Below, piece by piece: positions 45,445 through 56,929 of a DNA stretch of 64,000 nt. Within the stretch, counting starts at the first letter, position 1. The number at the start of each line of letters is the position of its first letter. Location of the stretch: assembly GCF_015680705.1 (NCBI RefSeq), contig NZ_JADNYP010000003.1, positions 248,001 through 312,000 on the forward strand. Direction: 5' to 3'. The position numbers and the translations under genes were made by a program. This DNA is from Pseudomonas fulva. Lineage in GTDB: Bacteria; Pseudomonadota; Gammaproteobacteria; Pseudomonadales; Pseudomonadaceae. Below the pieces are notes generated by a model, which did no database searches, had not been told where the DNA came from, and saw only the letters and a program-made list of their open reading frames with translations.

Positions 45445-48216
45445 TCAAGGCGTGCGCAAGGCTCCCGCCTGCTGCTCGCGCTGGCGTGCCCAGTACTGAA
45501 CCAATTCGCGCAGCTGCGACAATTCCACCGGTTTGGCCATGTGTCCATCCATCCCGGCCTGCTGGGCCCGCTCCTTGTGTTCCGAAAGGATATGCGCGGT
45601 CAGGGCCACGACCGGCGTGCGCGGGCGATCCTGAGTCTGTTCCCAGGTGCGCAGCTGCTGGGTCGCGGAGAAACCGTCGAGAATCGGCATCTCGCAATCC
45701 ATCAGTACCAGGTCGTAGCGAGTGCGTTGCATCGCCTGCAAGGCTTCGGCCCCATTGCTGGCGGTGTCAGGCTCCAGGTTGAGCTTGCCGAGCATGCCAC
45801 GGATCACCTTGGTCGAGATGCTGTTGTCCTCGGCCACCAGGATACGGAAGTCCGCCGGCAGGTCCTGCACGGGAGGGAGGGCGCCAGCAGGCACTGGCAG
45901 CAGCGGATCCTTGCTGCGCCGGGCCAGCTCCTCGGCAAGGGTGGTCTTGAGCGTGTAGCCGGCTACCGGCTTGGCCAGGATCCGCTTGATCCCGGCATTG
46001 CGGGCGATGATCTTGCTCGGCGCGTTGCTGATGCCGGTGAGCATGATCACCAGGATGTCATGGTTCAGGCTCGGGTCTTCCTTGATCCGGGTGGCCAGTT
46101 GCATGCCGGTCATGCCCGGCATGTTCTGGTCGAGCAACACCACATCGAAGTAGTCGCGCAAGTGCGCCTTGGTGCGCAGCAAGGCCAGCGCCTCCTTGCC
46201 CGACGGCACGGCACTGACGCTCATGCCCCAGGCGCTGCACTGTTGGACCAGCACCTTGCGACAGGTGTCGTTGTCGTCGACGACCAGGGCGCGAGCCTCG
46301 CGCAGCGGCCCTTCCAGGTCGGCCGGCGGCTGCTCCAGCCGCTGTGGATCGAGCGGTAGGGTCAGCCACAAGGTATTGCCGGTGCCGACGCTGCTCTTGA
46401 TACCGAACTCGCCCTGCATCAGGCCGATCAGCTGCTTGGCGATCACCAGGCCAAGGTGGCCGCCGAGCTTGTCGCTCGAGAGAAAGTGTCGGCTGTGCAG
46501 TTCGGTCTGCAACAGGGCGTCGCGCTCGGCATCGGCCAGCGACTCGCCGCTGTCCTGCACGGCGATGCGCAGCCGCGGCATGTCGCTGCGCTGGTCGAGG
46601 GCAACCACCAGCAGGATCTCGCCTTCGCTGGTATTCTTCATCGCGTTGTCCAGCAAGCTCGACAGCGCCTGGCGCAGTCGCGTCGGGTCGCCGCTGATGA
46701 CTCTCGGCACCTGTGGCTGGGTGAAGCTGATCAGCTCGATGTTCTGCTGCTCGGCCTTGGCGCGGAAGATGCTCAGGCAATCCTCGATCAAGGCATTGAG
46801 GTCGAACTGCACATCGTCCAGTTCGATCTGGCGGGATTCGAGCTTGGCGATGTCGAGGATCTCGTTGATCAGGGTCAGCAGCTCGTTGCCCGCGCTATGG
46901 ATGGTCTGCACGTAATCGCGCTGCTTGACCGACAGCGGGGTGCCCAGCAGCAGTTCGGTCATTCCCAGCACGCCATTCATCGGCGTGCGGATCTCATGGC
47001 TGATCTTGGCCAGGAACTCGGCCTTGGCGTTGATTTCCGCATCGCTGGCGGCCAGGGCCCGGTTGGCGCGGATGCGCTCTTCGCTGATCTTGCGCAGGCG
47101 TTCGCCGACCGCCAAGTTCAGCAGCAGGCCGCTGAGTACCGTCAGCCCCATCAGGATGCACAGCAGCCAGGGGGTGGACGTACGGGTGAACGCCAGCAGG
47201 GCGGGGAGCAGCACCAGGCCGCCGAGGTTGAACACCAGCAGCGCGGCGGTGAACATCCGGGCCGGTCTATAGCCCTTGTACTGCTGGTAGCCCGACACCA
47301 ACAGCATGCTCAGGCTACCGGTGGCCAGCAAGGCGTAGGTCATCAGGTTCAGTGGCAAGGTGTCGACGAACAGCAGGATCAGCCCGCTGGTGCCTGCCAT
47401 CAGGATCTCGGCCTGCAGCAGACGATTGAGTCGGGTCGATCGACACGGGGCGAAGAAGTGTTGGGTGAAGTACAGCCCGGCCATTCCCGCCAGGACCAGT
47501 GTCAGGTAGGCGGCAGTCGTCTGCGCGGTATGCCACAGATGCCACCATGGGCCACTGAGATTGAGCAGGATCAGGGCGCTGAGCAGCATCAGCCCGTGGT
47601 ACAGCGCCAGGGCCAGGCAGACACCGGCGCGCGAATAGAAAAAGCGGATCAGGTTGTGCGCGATCAGCATCAGCAACCCGCCGAACAGCAGGCCGAAGAG
47701 CAGCGGCTGGCGCTGGTCGGCTGCCGCCGCCGTGGCGGTTTCCAGGGAAATCGCCGGGCGCAGCTGATGTTCGGAAACCAGGCGCAGGTAGATATCCAGG
47801 ACCCGGGTGCTGTTCGGCAAGGCCAGGACATGGTCGCTGCTGCGCAAGGCCGAGCTGTCGGCTTCGCTCGTGCGACCATGGTGCAGCTGCCGTACCACCC
47901 TGTCACCATCGAGCGCATACAGGTCCAGGTGGGACAGGTCGGGCGCGAAGATGCGTAACAGACGTTCCTGCTGCCCAGGTTGCATCCGATAATGCAGCCA
48001 GAGCGCCTGGTCGGGCAGCCCGGCATCGAGGTTTTCCAGGCGCAGCGGGCTGAACTGGTTGCGGTAGCGATCGGAGCGTATGTCGCTGAGCTGCAGGTTG
48101 GCCTGCTCGTCGAGCAGGACCGACCAGCCCGCGCCCTGGCTGGCTGCGGCAGGCTGCAGGCAGAGCAGGGTCAGTGCACTGAAGATCAGGACAATGGCAA
48201 TCCGAAGCCGACGCAC
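45445..48216 (-). CDS. retS: Hybrid sensor kinase RetS
   Basis: RetS antagonises GacS and so sets the Gac/Rsm switch between acute and chronic lifestyles. 923 residues: signal (1-26), periplasmic 7TMR-DISMED2 domain (about 30-165), seven-helix 7TMR-DISM region (about 172-370), HisKA with His407 in K-I-S-H-E-I-R-T-P, HATPase with N-box Asn524, and two receiver domains with Asp696 and Asp840. The ATPase G1 motif reads D-S-G-E-S instead of D-x-G-x-G, consistent with poor kinase activity. GTG start at 48216 behind AAGGAAAGG. Located beside purD, as in P. aeruginosa. Confidence 0.93.
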   Translation of the reverse strand: MRRLRIAIVLIFSALTLLCLQPAAASQGAGWSVLLDEQANLQLSDIRSDRYRNQFSPLRLENLDAGLPDQALWLHYRMQPGQQERLLRIFAPDLSHLDLYALDGDRVVRQLHHGRTSEADSSALRSSDHVLALPNSTRVLDIYLRLVSEHQLRPAISLETATAAAADQRQPLLFGLLFGGLLMLIAHNLIRFFYSRAGVCLALALYHGLMLLSALILLNLSGPWWHLWHTAQTTAAYLTLVLAGMAGLYFTQHFFAPCRSTRLNRLLQAEILMAGTSGLILLFVDTLPLNLMTYALLATGSLSMLLVSGYQQYKGYRPARMFTAALLVFNLGGLVLLPALLAFTRTSTPWLLCILMGLTVLSGLLLNLAVGERLRKISEERIRANRALAASDAEINAKAEFLAKISHEIRTPMNGVLGMTELLLGTPLSVKQRDYVQTIHSAGNELLTLINEILDIAKLESRQIELDDVQFDLNALIEDCLSIFRAKAEQQNIELISFTQPQVPRVISGDPTRLRQALSSLLDNAMKNTSEGEILLVVALDQRSDMPRLRIAVQDSGESLADAERDALLQTELHSRHFLSSDKLGGHLGLVIAKQLIGLMQGEFGIKSSVGTGNTLWLTLPLDPQRLEQPPADLEGPLREARALVVDDNDTCRKVLVQQCSAWGMSVSAVPSGKEALALLRTKAHLRDYFDVVLLDQNMPGMTGMQLATRIKEDPSLNHDILVIMLTGISNAPSKIIARNAGIKRILAKPVAGYTLKTTLAEELARRSKDPLLPVPAGALPPVQDLPADFRILVAEDNSISTKVIRGMLGKLNLEPDTASNGAEALQAMQRTRYDLVLMDCEMPILDGFSATQQLRTWEQTQDRPRTPVVALTAHILSEHKERAQQAGMDGHMAKPVELSQLRELVQYWARQREQQAGALRTP

Positions 48217-48352
48217 GACGAGTTCCTTTCCTTGCTCGATGCTAGGCCCATCACTATGCGCGGCGCGCCAAGGCCAAGGCAAGGCCGCCGAGGGCCTGGG
48301 CGACGAGGCGAAAGGTCGGCTGCCGGCGGCGCGCCGATCTTCCACCCGGCGG

Positions 48353-49648
48353 TTATCGCAGGCTCTCACCACGCTCGCGGGCAATGGCCCGATAGCCGAT
48401 GTCGGTGCGATGGAAGCTGCCGTCCCAGCTGACCTGCTCGGCCAGGCGATAGGCCTGCTGCTGGGCCTGGGCCACGGTATCGCCCAAGGCCGTGGCGCAC
48501 AGTACGCGACCGCCGCTGGTGACCACCTGGCCATCCTTGAGGCTAGTGCCTGCATGGAAGACCTTGCCCTCGAGCTTGGCGGCCGCTTCCAGGCCGCCGA
48601 TCACGGCGCCTTTGGCGTAGTCGCCGGGATAGCCGCCAGCGGCCATTACCACGCCCAGGCTCGGGCGCGGGTTCCACTGCGCCTCGACCTTGTCCAGGGC
48701 CTGGGCGAACGCGGCTTCGACCAGCAGGACCAGGCTCGACTCGAGGCGCAGCATGACCGGCTGGGTTTCAGGGTCGCCGAAGCGGCAGTTGAACTCGATG
48801 ACCTTGGGGTTGCCGGCCTTGTCGATCATCAGCCCGGCATACAGGAAGCCGGTGTAGACGTTGCCTTCCTCGGCCATGCCACGCACGGTGGGCCAGATCA
48901 CCTGGTCCATGACGCGCTGGTGGACATCGGGAGTGACCACCGGTGCCGGTGAGTAGGCGCCCATGCCGCCGGTGTTCGGGCCGCTGTCGCCGTCGCCGAC
49001 GCGCTTGTGGTCCTGGCTGGTGGCCATCGGCAGGACGTTGTGCCCGTCGACCATGACGATGAAGCTGGCTTCCTCGCCATCGAGGAACTCCTCGATCACC
49101 ACCCGCGAGCCGGCATCGCCGAAAGCATTGCCGGCCAGCATGTCGCGCACGGCCGCCTCGGCTTCTTCCAGGCTCATGGCGACGATCACGCCCTTGCCTG
49201 CGGCCAGGCCGTCGGCCTTGATCACGATCGGTGCGCCTTTTTCCTTCAGGTAGGCCAGGGCCGGCTCGATCTCGGTGAAGTTTCGGTAGTCGGCGGTCGG
49301 GATCTGGTGACGGGCCAGGAAATCCTTGGTGAAGGCTTTCGAGCCTTCCAGCTGGGCCGCGCCCCTGGTTGGGCCGAAGCAGGCCAGGCCGCGACTGCGG
49401 AACAGGTCGACGACACCCGCGACCAGTGGCGCTTCAGGGCCGACGATGGTCATCTGGACGTTCTGCTCGGCGAAGTCGGCCAACTGCTCGAGGGCGGTCA
49501 CGTCGATGGCGACGTTCTCGCACTTGGCTTCGGTGGCGGTGCCAGCGTTGCCCGGGGCGACGAAGACCTTCTCGACGCGCGGATCCTGGGCGACCTTCCA
49601 GGCCAAGGCGTGCTCGCGCCCACCACTGCCGATGATCAAGACTTTCAT
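48353..49648 (-). CDS. purD: Phosphoribosylamine-glycine ligase
   Basis: Second step of de novo purine synthesis: joins phosphoribosylamine and glycine with ATP to give GAR. The 431-residue ATP-grasp enzyme opens [14 protein letters not shown] and carries the P-loop-like [11 protein letters not shown] and the metal-site [10 protein letters not shown] motifs. It lies downstream of purH on the same strand, separated by 141 bp of low-complexity sequence. Confidence 0.97.
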   Translation of the reverse strand: MKVLIIGSGGREHALAWKVAQDPRVEKVFVAPGNAGTATEAKCENVAIDVTALEQLADFAEQNVQMTIVGPEAPLVAGVVDLFRSRGLACFGPTRGAAQLEGSKAFTKDFLARHQIPTADYRNFTEIEPALAYLKEKGAPIVIKADGLAAGKGVIVAMSLEEAEAAVRDMLAGNAFGDAGSRVVIEEFLDGEEASFIVMVDGHNVLPMATSQDHKRVGDGDSGPNTGGMGAYSPAPVVTPDVHQRVMDQVIWPTVRGMAEEGNVYTGFLYAGLMIDKAGNPKVIEFNCRFGDPETQPVMLRLESSLVLLVEAAFAQALDKVEAQWNPRPSLGVVMAAGGYPGDYAKGAVIGGLEAAAKLEGKVFHAGTSLKDGQVVTSGGRVLCATALGDTVAQAQQQAYRLAEQVSWDGSFHRTDIGYRAIARERGESLR

Positions 49649-49789
49649 TGAAGACTCCTTGGCGTGGGGGCGGGGCCAAAGCTTCGAGTTGCAAGCTAAA
49701 GCCGCGTTGCCGCTCCCACTTCTTTATCGTTCAGAAATGTTGTTCGCTGCAAGCAAGCGTCATGCGCAATGCCTGCAGCTTGCAGCCGA

Positions 49790-51397
49790 TCAGTGGCGGA
49801 AGTGACGCATGCCGGTGAACACCATCGCGATGCCGGCTTCGTCGGCCGCGGCGATCACTTCGGCGTCGCGCATCGAGCCGCCTGGCTGGATCACCGCGCT
49901 GATGCCGACCTTGGCGGCATTGTCGATGCCGTCGCGGAACGGGAAGAACGCATCCGAGGCCATGACCGCGCCCTGCACCTGCAAGCCGGCGTGCTCGGCC
50001 TTGATCGCGGCGATGCGCGCGGAGTTGACCCGGCTCATCTGGCCGGCGCCGACGCCGATGGTCTGGCGGTTCTTGGCGTACACGATGGCGTTGGACTTGA
50101 CGAACTTGGCGACTTTCCAGGCGAACACCAGGTCATGGATCTCCTGCTCGGTCGGGGCGCGCCTGGTGACGATCTTCAGGTCATCGGCAGTGATCATGGC
50201 GATATCGCGGCTCTGTACCAGCAGGCCGCCGTTGACGCGCTTGAAGTCCCAGCCGGTGGCGCGCTCGGCTGGCCACTGGCCGCATTCGAGCAGACGCACG
50301 TTCTGCTTGGCGGCCACTACGTCGCGGGCAGCCTGGGAGATCTTCGGCGCGATGATCACTTCGACGAACTGGCGCTCGACGATGGCCTTGGCGGTTTCGC
50401 CATCGAGCTCGCGGTTGAAGGCGATGATGCCGCCGAAAGCCGACTCGGTATCGGTGGCGTAGGCCAGGTCATAGGCCTTGCGGATGCCACCTTCGTCTTC
50501 AGGCACGACCGCCACGCCGCAGGGGTTGGCATGCTTGACGATCACGCAGGCGGGCTTGACGAAGCTCTTGACGCATTCCAGCGCGGCGTCGGTATCGGCC
50601 ACGTTGTTGAACGACAGCTCCTTGCCTTGCAGTTGCACGGCGGTGGAAATGCTGGCCTCGCCCTTGCCGGCCTCGACATAGAACGCCGCGCTCTGGTGCG
50701 GGTTCTCGCCGTAGCGCATTTCCTGGGCCTTGACGAACTGGGTGTTGAAGGTGCGCGGGAACTCACCGCGCGCTTCGGTACCCAGAGTGTCGCGGCTCTG
50801 GTCGATGGTGCCCATGTAGTTGGCGATCATGCCGTCGTAGGCGGCGGTGTGCTCGAATGCCTTGAGCATCAGGTCGAAGCGTTGGGCATAGGTCAGGCCG
50901 CCAGCCTTGAGGCCTTCGAGCACGCCGGCGTAGTCGCTGGCGTTGACCACGATGGCCACGTCCTTGTGGTTCTTGGCCGCCGAGCGGACCATGGTCGGGC
51001 CACCGATGTCGATGTTCTCGATCGCGGTAGGCAGGTCGCAGCCTGGCTTGGCGATGGTGGCTTCGAACGGGTACAGGTTGACCGCGACCAGGTCGATCGG
51101 CTTGATGCCGTGCTCGGCCATGATGGCGTCATCGAGGCCGCGACGGCCGAGAATGCCGCCGTGGATCTTCGGGTGCAGGGTCTTGACCCGGCCATCCATC
51201 ATTTCGGCAAAGCCGGTGTAATCGGCCACTTCCACCGCGTCCACACCATTGTCCTTGAGCAGCTTGTAGGTACCGCCGGTGGACAGGATCTCGACGCCGA
51301 GCTGTTGCAGCTCACGGGCGAACTCGAGGATACCGGTCTTGTCGGAGACGCTGATCAGGGCGCGGCGGATCGGCAGGCGGGTAGTCTGGTCGGTCAT
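49790..51397 (-). CDS. purH: Bifunctional AICAR transformylase/IMP cyclohydrolase
   Basis: Last two steps of purine synthesis. The 535-residue protein has the N-terminal cyclohydrolase (about 1-200) with [10 protein letters not shown] and S-T-G-G-T-Y-K, and the C-terminal transformylase (about 215-535) with the catalytic K-H-x-N-P motif as V-K-H-A-N-P-C-G. An ATG four codons upstream (51409) is possible. It lies downstream of fis, separated by an intrinsic terminator. Confidence 0.97.
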   Translation of the reverse strand: MTDQTTRLPIRRALISVSDKTGILEFARELQQLGVEILSTGGTYKLLKDNGVDAVEVADYTGFAEMMDGRVKTLHPKIHGGILGRRGLDDAIMAEHGIKPIDLVAVNLYPFEATIAKPGCDLPTAIENIDIGGPTMVRSAAKNHKDVAIVVNASDYAGVLEGLKAGGLTYAQRFDLMLKAFEHTAAYDGMIANYMGTIDQSRDTLGTEARGEFPRTFNTQFVKAQEMRYGENPHQSAAFYVEAGKGEASISTAVQLQGKELSFNNVADTDAALECVKSFVKPACVIVKHANPCGVAVVPEDEGGIRKAYDLAYATDTESAFGGIIAFNRELDGETAKAIVERQFVEVIIAPKISQAARDVVAAKQNVRLLECGQWPAERATGWDFKRVNGGLLVQSRDIAMITADDLKIVTRRAPTEQEIHDLVFAWKVAKFVKSNAIVYAKNRQTIGVGAGQMSRVNSARIAAIKAEHAGLQVQGAVMASDAFFPFRDGIDNAAKVGISAVIQPGGSMRDAEVIAAADEAGIAMVFTGMRHFRH

Positions 51398-51426
51398 TTC
51401 GGATTCCATAACGCGGTGGAGTCAGC

Positions 51427-51459
51427 AAAAAAGGCGAGCTCGTCGAGGAGTCGCCTTTT
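51427..51459 (-). terminator. Intrinsic terminator of dusB-fis
   Basis: AAAAGGCGA (51429-51437) and its complement (51451-51459) enclose a 13-nt loop. On the minus strand the stem runs into T residues (51427-51432), 18-20 bp after the fis stop. Confidence 0.85.
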
Positions 51460-51476
51460 CTGGTTGGGATTGTGGC

Positions 51477-51797
51477 TTACAGCAGATCGTACTGTTTCAG
51501 CTTCTTGCGCAGAGTGCCTCGATTCAGCCCGAGCATCTCGCTGGCCTTGGTCTGGTTGCCCTTGACGTAGTTCATCACGCTTTCGAGCAAGGGCGCCTCC
51601 ACTTCGGAAAGCACCAGGTTGTATACGTCCGTGACGGTCGCGCCTTCGAGATGGGCGAAGTAGTTGTGCAGCGCCTTCTCGACACTGCCACGAAGGGTCT
51701 GACCCTCTTCGCTCGGCGTGTTGAGGTGCTGTTTGAGGTTGACGTTGTCGCTCACGGGCGTTGTTCCACTCACTAAAGTCTCGGTCATCATCGTCAT
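51477..51797 (-). CDS. fis: DNA-binding protein Fis
   Basis: A 106-residue nucleoid protein that bends DNA and activates growth-rate-dependent genes. The C-terminal [20 protein letters not shown] (about 83-99) is nearly identical across gamma-proteobacteria. The start codon overlaps the dusB stop (ATGA), keeping the dusB-fis operon known from enterobacteria. In-frame ATGs at 51797, 51791 and 51788 leave the exact start open. Confidence 0.97.
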   Translation of the reverse strand: MTMMTETLVSGTTPVSDNVNLKQHLNTPSEEGQTLRGSVEKALHNYFAHLEGATVTDVYNLVLSEVEAPLLESVMNYVKGNQTKASEMLGLNRGTLRKKLKQYDLL

Positions 51798-52807
51798 GCG
51801 GCCACCCCTTGTCCGTCCCCTGTCTCAAGGCTCTGTCGACGTTCGCGGAAGAACTGGCGAACGTTGGCGCACTGCGCTTGCGTATCTTCCAAAGCGTTGA
51901 ATTGCTGGCGGAACTCCTTCCCGCCCGGTCGTGTTGCCAGGTACCAGCCCACATGCTTGCGGGCGATGCGCACGCCCATCACCTCGCCGTAGAAGGCGTG
52001 CAGCGCGGCAAGGTGTTCCAGCAGAATGCGCTCCACTTCGTCCAGGCCAGGCTCCGGCAGGCATTGACCGGTGCGCAGGTAGTGCTCGACCTCGCGAAAG
52101 ATCCACGGTCGACCTTGCGCCGCGCGCCCGATCAACAGCCCGTCGGCGCCAGTCGCCTCGAGCACGGCGCGAGCCTTGTCTGGCGAAGTGATATCGCCAT
52201 TGGCGAACACCGGGATCGACACGGCCTGCTTGATCGCGGCGATGGTGTCGTACTCGGCTTCGCCGGTATACAGGTCGGCGCGCGTCCGGCCATGCACCGC
52301 CAGTGCCTGTATGCCCGCCTGTTCGGCGATTTTCGCCACCGTCAGGCCATTCTTGTTCGCCCGGTCCCAGCCGGTGCGGATCTTCAGGGTCACCGGGACC
52401 TCGACCGCGTCGACCACCGCCCGCAGGATCTGCTCGACCAGTGCCTCATCTCTCAATAAAGCAGAGCCTGCCGCCTTGTTGCAGACTTTTTTCGCCGGAC
52501 AGCCCATGTTGATATCGATGATCTGCGCACCGGCTTGCACGTTGGCCCGGGCGGCAGCGGCCAGCATCTGCGCGTCGCCTCCGGCGATCTGCACCGAGCG
52601 GGGCTCCGGATCATCCTCATGGATGCGTCGCAGGCGCGACTTGCGGCTGTCCCACAGGCTCAGGTCGCTGGTGACCATTTCCGACACCACCATGCCCGCG
52701 CCAAGGCGCTGGCAAAGCGTACGGAAAGGCTGGTCCGTGACCCCGGCCATGGGCGCGAGGATCAGGTTGTTGCGTAGTGTATAAGGGCCGATGCGTACCG
52801 CCGACAT
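51794..52807 (-). CDS. dusB: tRNA-dihydrouridine synthase B
   Basis: FMN-dependent reduction of tRNA uridines to dihydrouridine, 337 residues. It opens with [20 protein letters not shown], the canonical FMN site. The active-site Cys lies in N-M-G-C-P-A-K-K-V, and G-R-T-R and G-R-A-A-Q-G-R-P-W motifs follow. The start at 52807 fits the family; the frame extends upstream without a good ribosome binding site. First gene of dusB-fis. Confidence 0.95.
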   Translation of the reverse strand: MSAVRIGPYTLRNNLILAPMAGVTDQPFRTLCQRLGAGMVVSEMVTSDLSLWDSRKSRLRRIHEDDPEPRSVQIAGGDAQMLAAAARANVQAGAQIIDINMGCPAKKVCNKAAGSALLRDEALVEQILRAVVDAVEVPVTLKIRTGWDRANKNGLTVAKIAEQAGIQALAVHGRTRADLYTGEAEYDTIAAIKQAVSIPVFANGDITSPDKARAVLEATGADGLLIGRAAQGRPWIFREVEHYLRTGQCLPEPGLDEVERILLEHLAALHAFYGEVMGVRIARKHVGWYLATRPGGKEFRQQFNALEDTQAQCANVRQFFRERRQSLETGDGQGVAA

Positions 52808-53039
52808 AGGTGTTCCCTGTTGTGGGGCCGAATCATTGGGAGTTCGAAAAAGGGTTGGCATGATACCCGCTCTCGATGACTGGATAAAGATGGGGCTGGA
52901 TAAAAACTGAACAGCGGTAGGTCGTGAACGGCAACCCGCAAGCGGCAAGCAGTTGCGTAGCGATATCGCTGGAGCGCAAGCGTTCCTGCTTGGCAGGAAA
53001 GTGACAGGCGTCAGGGCGCTCGCTTGTGGCTTGTGTTCC

Positions 53040-54350
53040 CTACTCCGGGGAGCGGAAGCTCAGGCTGTAGTTCACGGCCTTGGGGCCGGGGTCGAGGATG
53101 TCCAGGGCGATGTGGATCGGCGTCTGGCTCGGCATGTCCCCGCGTCCGGCCAGCTCGCCGCTGAGGTACTCGCTGGGCTTGAAGCGGCGACTGGCGATCA
53201 GCTGGCCGTTGAGATCGGCGAAGCGCAGCTCGAGCAGGGGGAACGGCTGGGGGAACGAGGCGCGGTTGTAGATGATCGCATCGACGATCAGCGCGCCTTT
53301 GAAGTCGGGGTGGCTACGAACCACCAGATTGCTGCTTCGGATGCGCGAGATATCGACCCGGGTCGGTACCTCGCAGCCCAGACTCGGGCAGAGGCTCTGG
53401 AACCAGGGGCGGTACTGGTCCTGGCGCGCCAGCTCGTCGAAGTGATACCAGACGTACTGCAGCAGCAACGTGGCGGTCGCCAGCAGGACCAGCAGGCCCC
53501 ACAGCAGGCGCTTGCGCCAGTTGGGCGCGGGCTTTTGCCAATCGAGTTGCAGCGGGTCGTCGACCACGCCGATCAGCGGCTCCTTGCGCGGCCTGGCGGC
53601 GGGCGCGCCTAGCCCCGGCTCGATCCGGTCGTGCCCGATCTGCTCCGGTCGGTCGAGTGGCGCGTGCTGGTCCGGCATGGCCGTGGCCATGGAGTCACTG
53701 GACGAGGAACGGCTGGCATGTTCGTCGAGCGCCATGTCGAGGCTCAGGGTCGGCTCGGTCCGTTCGGCCGGCGGCAGGTGTGGCGCATCGGGGCTGGCCG
53801 GATCGGCGAACGACAGCGAAGGCGGTTGCACCTCGCTGTCTTCGATGGCCGTGCCGAACGGGCGTCCATCGTGATCATCCGTGGTATCGTCGCGCCGGGC
53901 ATGCAGGCTGGCGTGGTTAGGGTGACTGTCTCCCGGCGCGGGGACGCCGCGTCGCTCGAGGCGCGCCAGCTCCTGGTCGAGATCCACTTCGTCCAGCGGG
54001 TTGCCCGCCATTGCCCAGTCCTCCGCACTCGCAGCAGGCGCATTGCCAGCTGACATCGGTGCCGCGGATACCATCGTCGCCGGCACGCCAGCCTGCTCCC
54101 CGAGCGATGGCCCGTCGACTCGCTCGGTCGGGCGGGTTGCAGGCGTCGTGTCCGGTTGCGCCCCGGCGGTTTCTTCCGCAGATAGCTGGCCGGTTTCGGC
54201 GCGGTGCCGCTCCAGCAGCTGCCGGGCGGCATTGAATACCTGCAGGCAGGAACCGCAGCGCACCACGCCCCGAGCCAGACTCAACTGGTGATGGGTGACG
54301 CGGAAGCGGGTCTGGCAATGTGGGCACTGGGTGACGAAACTGTCGCTCAT
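53040..54350 (-). CDS. Zinc-ribbon / DUF3426 membrane protein
   Basis: A 436-residue protein with an N-terminal MJ0042-type zinc ribbon: C-P-H-C at about 9-12 and C-G-S-C at about 32-35. A long Pro/Asp/Ser-rich disordered stretch (about 50-270) follows, then one membrane helix (about 283-305) and a C-terminal DUF3426 domain (about 310-436). The topology suggests a cytoplasmic zinc ribbon tethered to a periplasmic beta domain. It sits next to prmA and dusB in Pseudomonas; its role is unknown. Confidence 0.85.
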   Translation of the reverse strand: MSDSFVTQCPHCQTRFRVTHHQLSLARGVVRCGSCLQVFNAARQLLERHRAETGQLSAEETAGAQPDTTPATRPTERVDGPSLGEQAGVPATMVSAAPMSAGNAPAASAEDWAMAGNPLDEVDLDQELARLERRGVPAPGDSHPNHASLHARRDDTTDDHDGRPFGTAIEDSEVQPPSLSFADPASPDAPHLPPAERTEPTLSLDMALDEHASRSSSSDSMATAMPDQHAPLDRPEQIGHDRIEPGLGAPAARPRKEPLIGVVDDPLQLDWQKPAPNWRKRLLWGLLVLLATATLLLQYVWYHFDELARQDQYRPWFQSLCPSLGCEVPTRVDISRIRSSNLVVRSHPDFKGALIVDAIIYNRASFPQPFPLLELRFADLNGQLIASRRFKPSEYLSGELAGRGDMPSQTPIHIALDILDPGPKAVNYSLSFRSPE

Positions 54351-54378
54351 GCGCTGGGTCCGTGGGGGCTGCTGGGGT

Positions 54379-55272
54379 TTATGCCTGGGCTGCCGGGCGG
54401 CGGCGACCGCTGATGCGCACCCAGCCGTCGCGCTCGGCGATCGGATCCAGTTCGAAGTCCGCGGCGTAGGCAGCTGCCACTTCGGCGCCCTGTTCGGCGA
54501 GGATGCCCGACAGGGCCAGCAAGCCGCCCGGGCGGACCAGGCCCGACAGTTGTGCCGCCAGGGACACCAATGGCCCGGCGAGAATGTTGGCGACCAGCAC
54601 GTCGGCCTGCATCGGCGGCATCTGCTCGGGCAGGTACAGCGCCAGGCGCTCTGCGGCCAGACCATTGCGCCCGGCATTGTCGCGCGAGGCTTCGAGGGCC
54701 TGGACGTCGATGTCGGTACCTACCGCCTCACGTGCGCCAAGCAGCAGGGCGGCAATGGCGAGGATTCCCGAGCCGCAGCCGAAATCCAGCACTTGGGTAC
54801 CTTCGAGCTGCTGGCCGTCGAGCCACTCCAGGCACAGGGCCGTGGTCGGATGGGTGCCGGTGCCGAACGCCAGTCCCGGGTCGAGCAGCAGGTTGACCGC
54901 CTGGGCATCCGGTGCCTGGTGCCAGCTCGGCACGATCCACAGACGCTGGCCGAAGCGCATGGGCTGGAAGTTGTCCATCCAGCTGCGCTCCCAGTCCTGG
55001 TCCTCGATCAATTCGGCCTGGTGCTCGGGCAGCTCGGCATCGGTAAGCAGGCGCAGATGGGCGAAGATCGCCTCGGCCTGGGCATCGGCCTCGAACAGCG
55101 CGAGCAGGTGGGTATGGCTCCACAGCGGCGTGGTATTGAGGTCCGGTTCGAAAATCGGCTGGTCTTCGGCATCCATGAAGGTCACCGAGACAGCGCCCAC
55201 TTCGAGCAGGGCATCTTCGTAGGTTTCGGCTTGTTCCGGGCTGATGGCCAGGCGTACTTGCAGCCAGGGCAT
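54379..55272 (-). CDS. prmA: Ribosomal protein L11 methyltransferase
   Basis: SAM-dependent trimethylation of ribosomal protein L11, 297 residues. An N-terminal substrate-recognition domain (about 1-100, M-P-W-L-Q-V-R-L) is followed by a Rossmann methyltransferase with motif [13 protein letters not shown] (about 167-178) and the N-I-L-A-G-P motif IV. Upstream of the zinc-ribbon gene on the same strand, 28 bp apart. Confidence 0.96.
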   Translation of the reverse strand: MPWLQVRLAISPEQAETYEDALLEVGAVSVTFMDAEDQPIFEPDLNTTPLWSHTHLLALFEADAQAEAIFAHLRLLTDAELPEHQAELIEDQDWERSWMDNFQPMRFGQRLWIVPSWHQAPDAQAVNLLLDPGLAFGTGTHPTTALCLEWLDGQQLEGTQVLDFGCGSGILAIAALLLGAREAVGTDIDVQALEASRDNAGRNGLAAERLALYLPEQMPPMQADVLVANILAGPLVSLAAQLSGLVRPGGLLALSGILAEQGAEVAAAYAADFELDPIAERDGWVRISGRRRPAAQA

Positions 55273-55521
55273 GGCGGGTACCTATGATAAATCGACAGGG
55301 GCAGCCCGAGGCTGCCGGAGGGTGGCAGTTTACTTGAGTGCGCGAGGTTTGTGCAGGACGCTTGGCGGGACAGGCCGCTGCGCCGCGATCGGGCCCGCAG
55401 GGGCCGTAAACCAGGCCACGCCATGGAACTGCCAGGTCACGATACCGAACCTACGGTCTCCGCGGGTCCGGTCGCGGCACCAGGGCCGCACAACCTGCAC
55501 CACCTGGAAACAGGCTCCATG

Positions 55522-55547
55522 AAAAACCCCGACACGAGGTCGGGGTT
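55522..55547 (-). terminator. Intrinsic terminator of aroQ-accB-accC
   Basis: AACCCCGAC (55525-55533) pairs with GTCGGGGTT (55539-55547) around ACGAG. On the minus strand the stem is followed by a run of T (55522-55526), 19 bp past the accC stop. Confidence 0.88.
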
Positions 55548-55565
55548 CTCTGTTTCACGCCAGGA

Positions 55566-56912
55566 TCACTCCTGGTTGGCCAGCTTGTGCTCGAGGTAGT
55601 GAATGTTGACACCGCCCTTGCAGAAACCATCATCGCGCACCAGTTCGCGGTGCAGCGGGATGTTGGTCTTGATCCCGTCGACGACGATCTCGTCCAGGGC
55701 ATTGCGCATGCGCGCCATGGCCTCGTCGCGATCCTTGCCATAGGTGATCAGCTTGCCGATCAGCGAGTCGTAGTTCGGCGGAACCGCATAACCGCTGTAC
55801 AGGTGCGAGTCGACGCGCACGCCATTGCCGCCAGGGGCATGGAAATGCTTCACGGTACCTGGACTCGGGATGAACTTCTTCGGGTCTTCGGCGTTGATCC
55901 GGCATTCCAGGGAATGGCCGCGGATCACCACGTCCTCCTGGCGGAACGACAGCTTGTTGCCCGCGGCGATGCTCAGCATCTCCTTGACGATGTCGATGCC
56001 GGTGACCATTTCGGAAACCGGGTGCTCCACCTGCACGCGGGTGTTCATCTCGATGAAGTAGAAGCTGCCATTCTCGTACAGGAACTCGAAGGTGCCGGCA
56101 CCGCGGTAGCCGATTTCGATACAGGCCTGAACGCAGCGAGCGAAGACTTCCTGGCGGGCCTTCTCGTCGATCCCCGGTGCCGGGGCTTCCTCCAGGACCT
56201 TCTGGTGACGACGCTGCAGCGAGCAGTCACGGTCGCCCAGATGCACGGCATTGCCCTGGCCATCGGACAGGACCTGGACCTCCACGTGGCGTGGGTTGGT
56301 CAGGAACTTCTCCAGATAGACCATCGGATTGCCGAAGGCAGCGCCAGCTTCGTTACGGGTCAGCTTGGCCGAGGCGATCAGGTCTTCTTCCTTGTGCACC
56401 ACGCGCATGCCGCGACCACCGCCGCCGCCGGCGGCCTTGATGATCACCGGATAGCCGACTTCGCGGGCGATCGCCAGCGCGGTCGCTTCGTCTTCCGGCA
56501 GCGGGCCGTCCGAGCCTGGCACGGTCGGTACGCCGGCCTTGATCATCGCTTCCTTGGCCGAGACCTTGTCGCCCATCAGGCGAATGGTGTCGGCCTTGGG
56601 CCCGATGAAGGCGAAACCGGATTTCTCGACCTGCTCGGCGAAATCGGCGTTCTCGGCAAGGAAGCCATAACCTGGGTGGATGGCGGTGGCGCCGGTCACT
56701 TCGGCAGCGGCGATGATCGCTGGAATGTGCAGGTAGGAATCCTTGGAGGCCGCGGGTCCGATGCACACCGCCTCGTCAGCCAGGCCCAGGTGCATCAGTT
56801 CACGGTCAGCCGTGGAGTGTACGGCGACGGTCTTGATCCCCAGTTCCTTGCAGGCACGCAGGATACGCAGGGCAATTTCGCCACGGTTGGCAATCAGAAC
56901 TTTTTCCAGCAT
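55566..56912 (-). CDS. accC: Acetyl-CoA carboxylase biotin carboxylase subunit
   Basis: ATP-dependent carboxylation of the biotin on AccB, first half-reaction of malonyl-CoA synthesis. The 448-residue ATP-grasp enzyme opens [16 protein letters not shown]. It has the Gly-rich lid [10 protein letters not shown] and the E-M-N-T-R-x-Q-V-E-H active-site motif. It follows accB by 17 bp on the same strand and ends in a strong terminator. Confidence 0.98.
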   Translation of the reverse strand: MLEKVLIANRGEIALRILRACKELGIKTVAVHSTADRELMHLGLADEAVCIGPAASKDSYLHIPAIIAAAEVTGATAIHPGYGFLAENADFAEQVEKSGFAFIGPKADTIRLMGDKVSAKEAMIKAGVPTVPGSDGPLPEDEATALAIAREVGYPVIIKAAGGGGGRGMRVVHKEEDLIASAKLTRNEAGAAFGNPMVYLEKFLTNPRHVEVQVLSDGQGNAVHLGDRDCSLQRRHQKVLEEAPAPGIDEKARQEVFARCVQACIEIGYRGAGTFEFLYENGSFYFIEMNTRVQVEHPVSEMVTGIDIVKEMLSIAAGNKLSFRQEDVVIRGHSLECRINAEDPKKFIPSPGTVKHFHAPGGNGVRVDSHLYSGYAVPPNYDSLIGKLITYGKDRDEAMARMRNALDEIVVDGIKTNIPLHRELVRDDGFCKGGVNIHYLEHKLANQE

Positions 56913-56929
56913 CGCAGGCTCTCCGCAGT

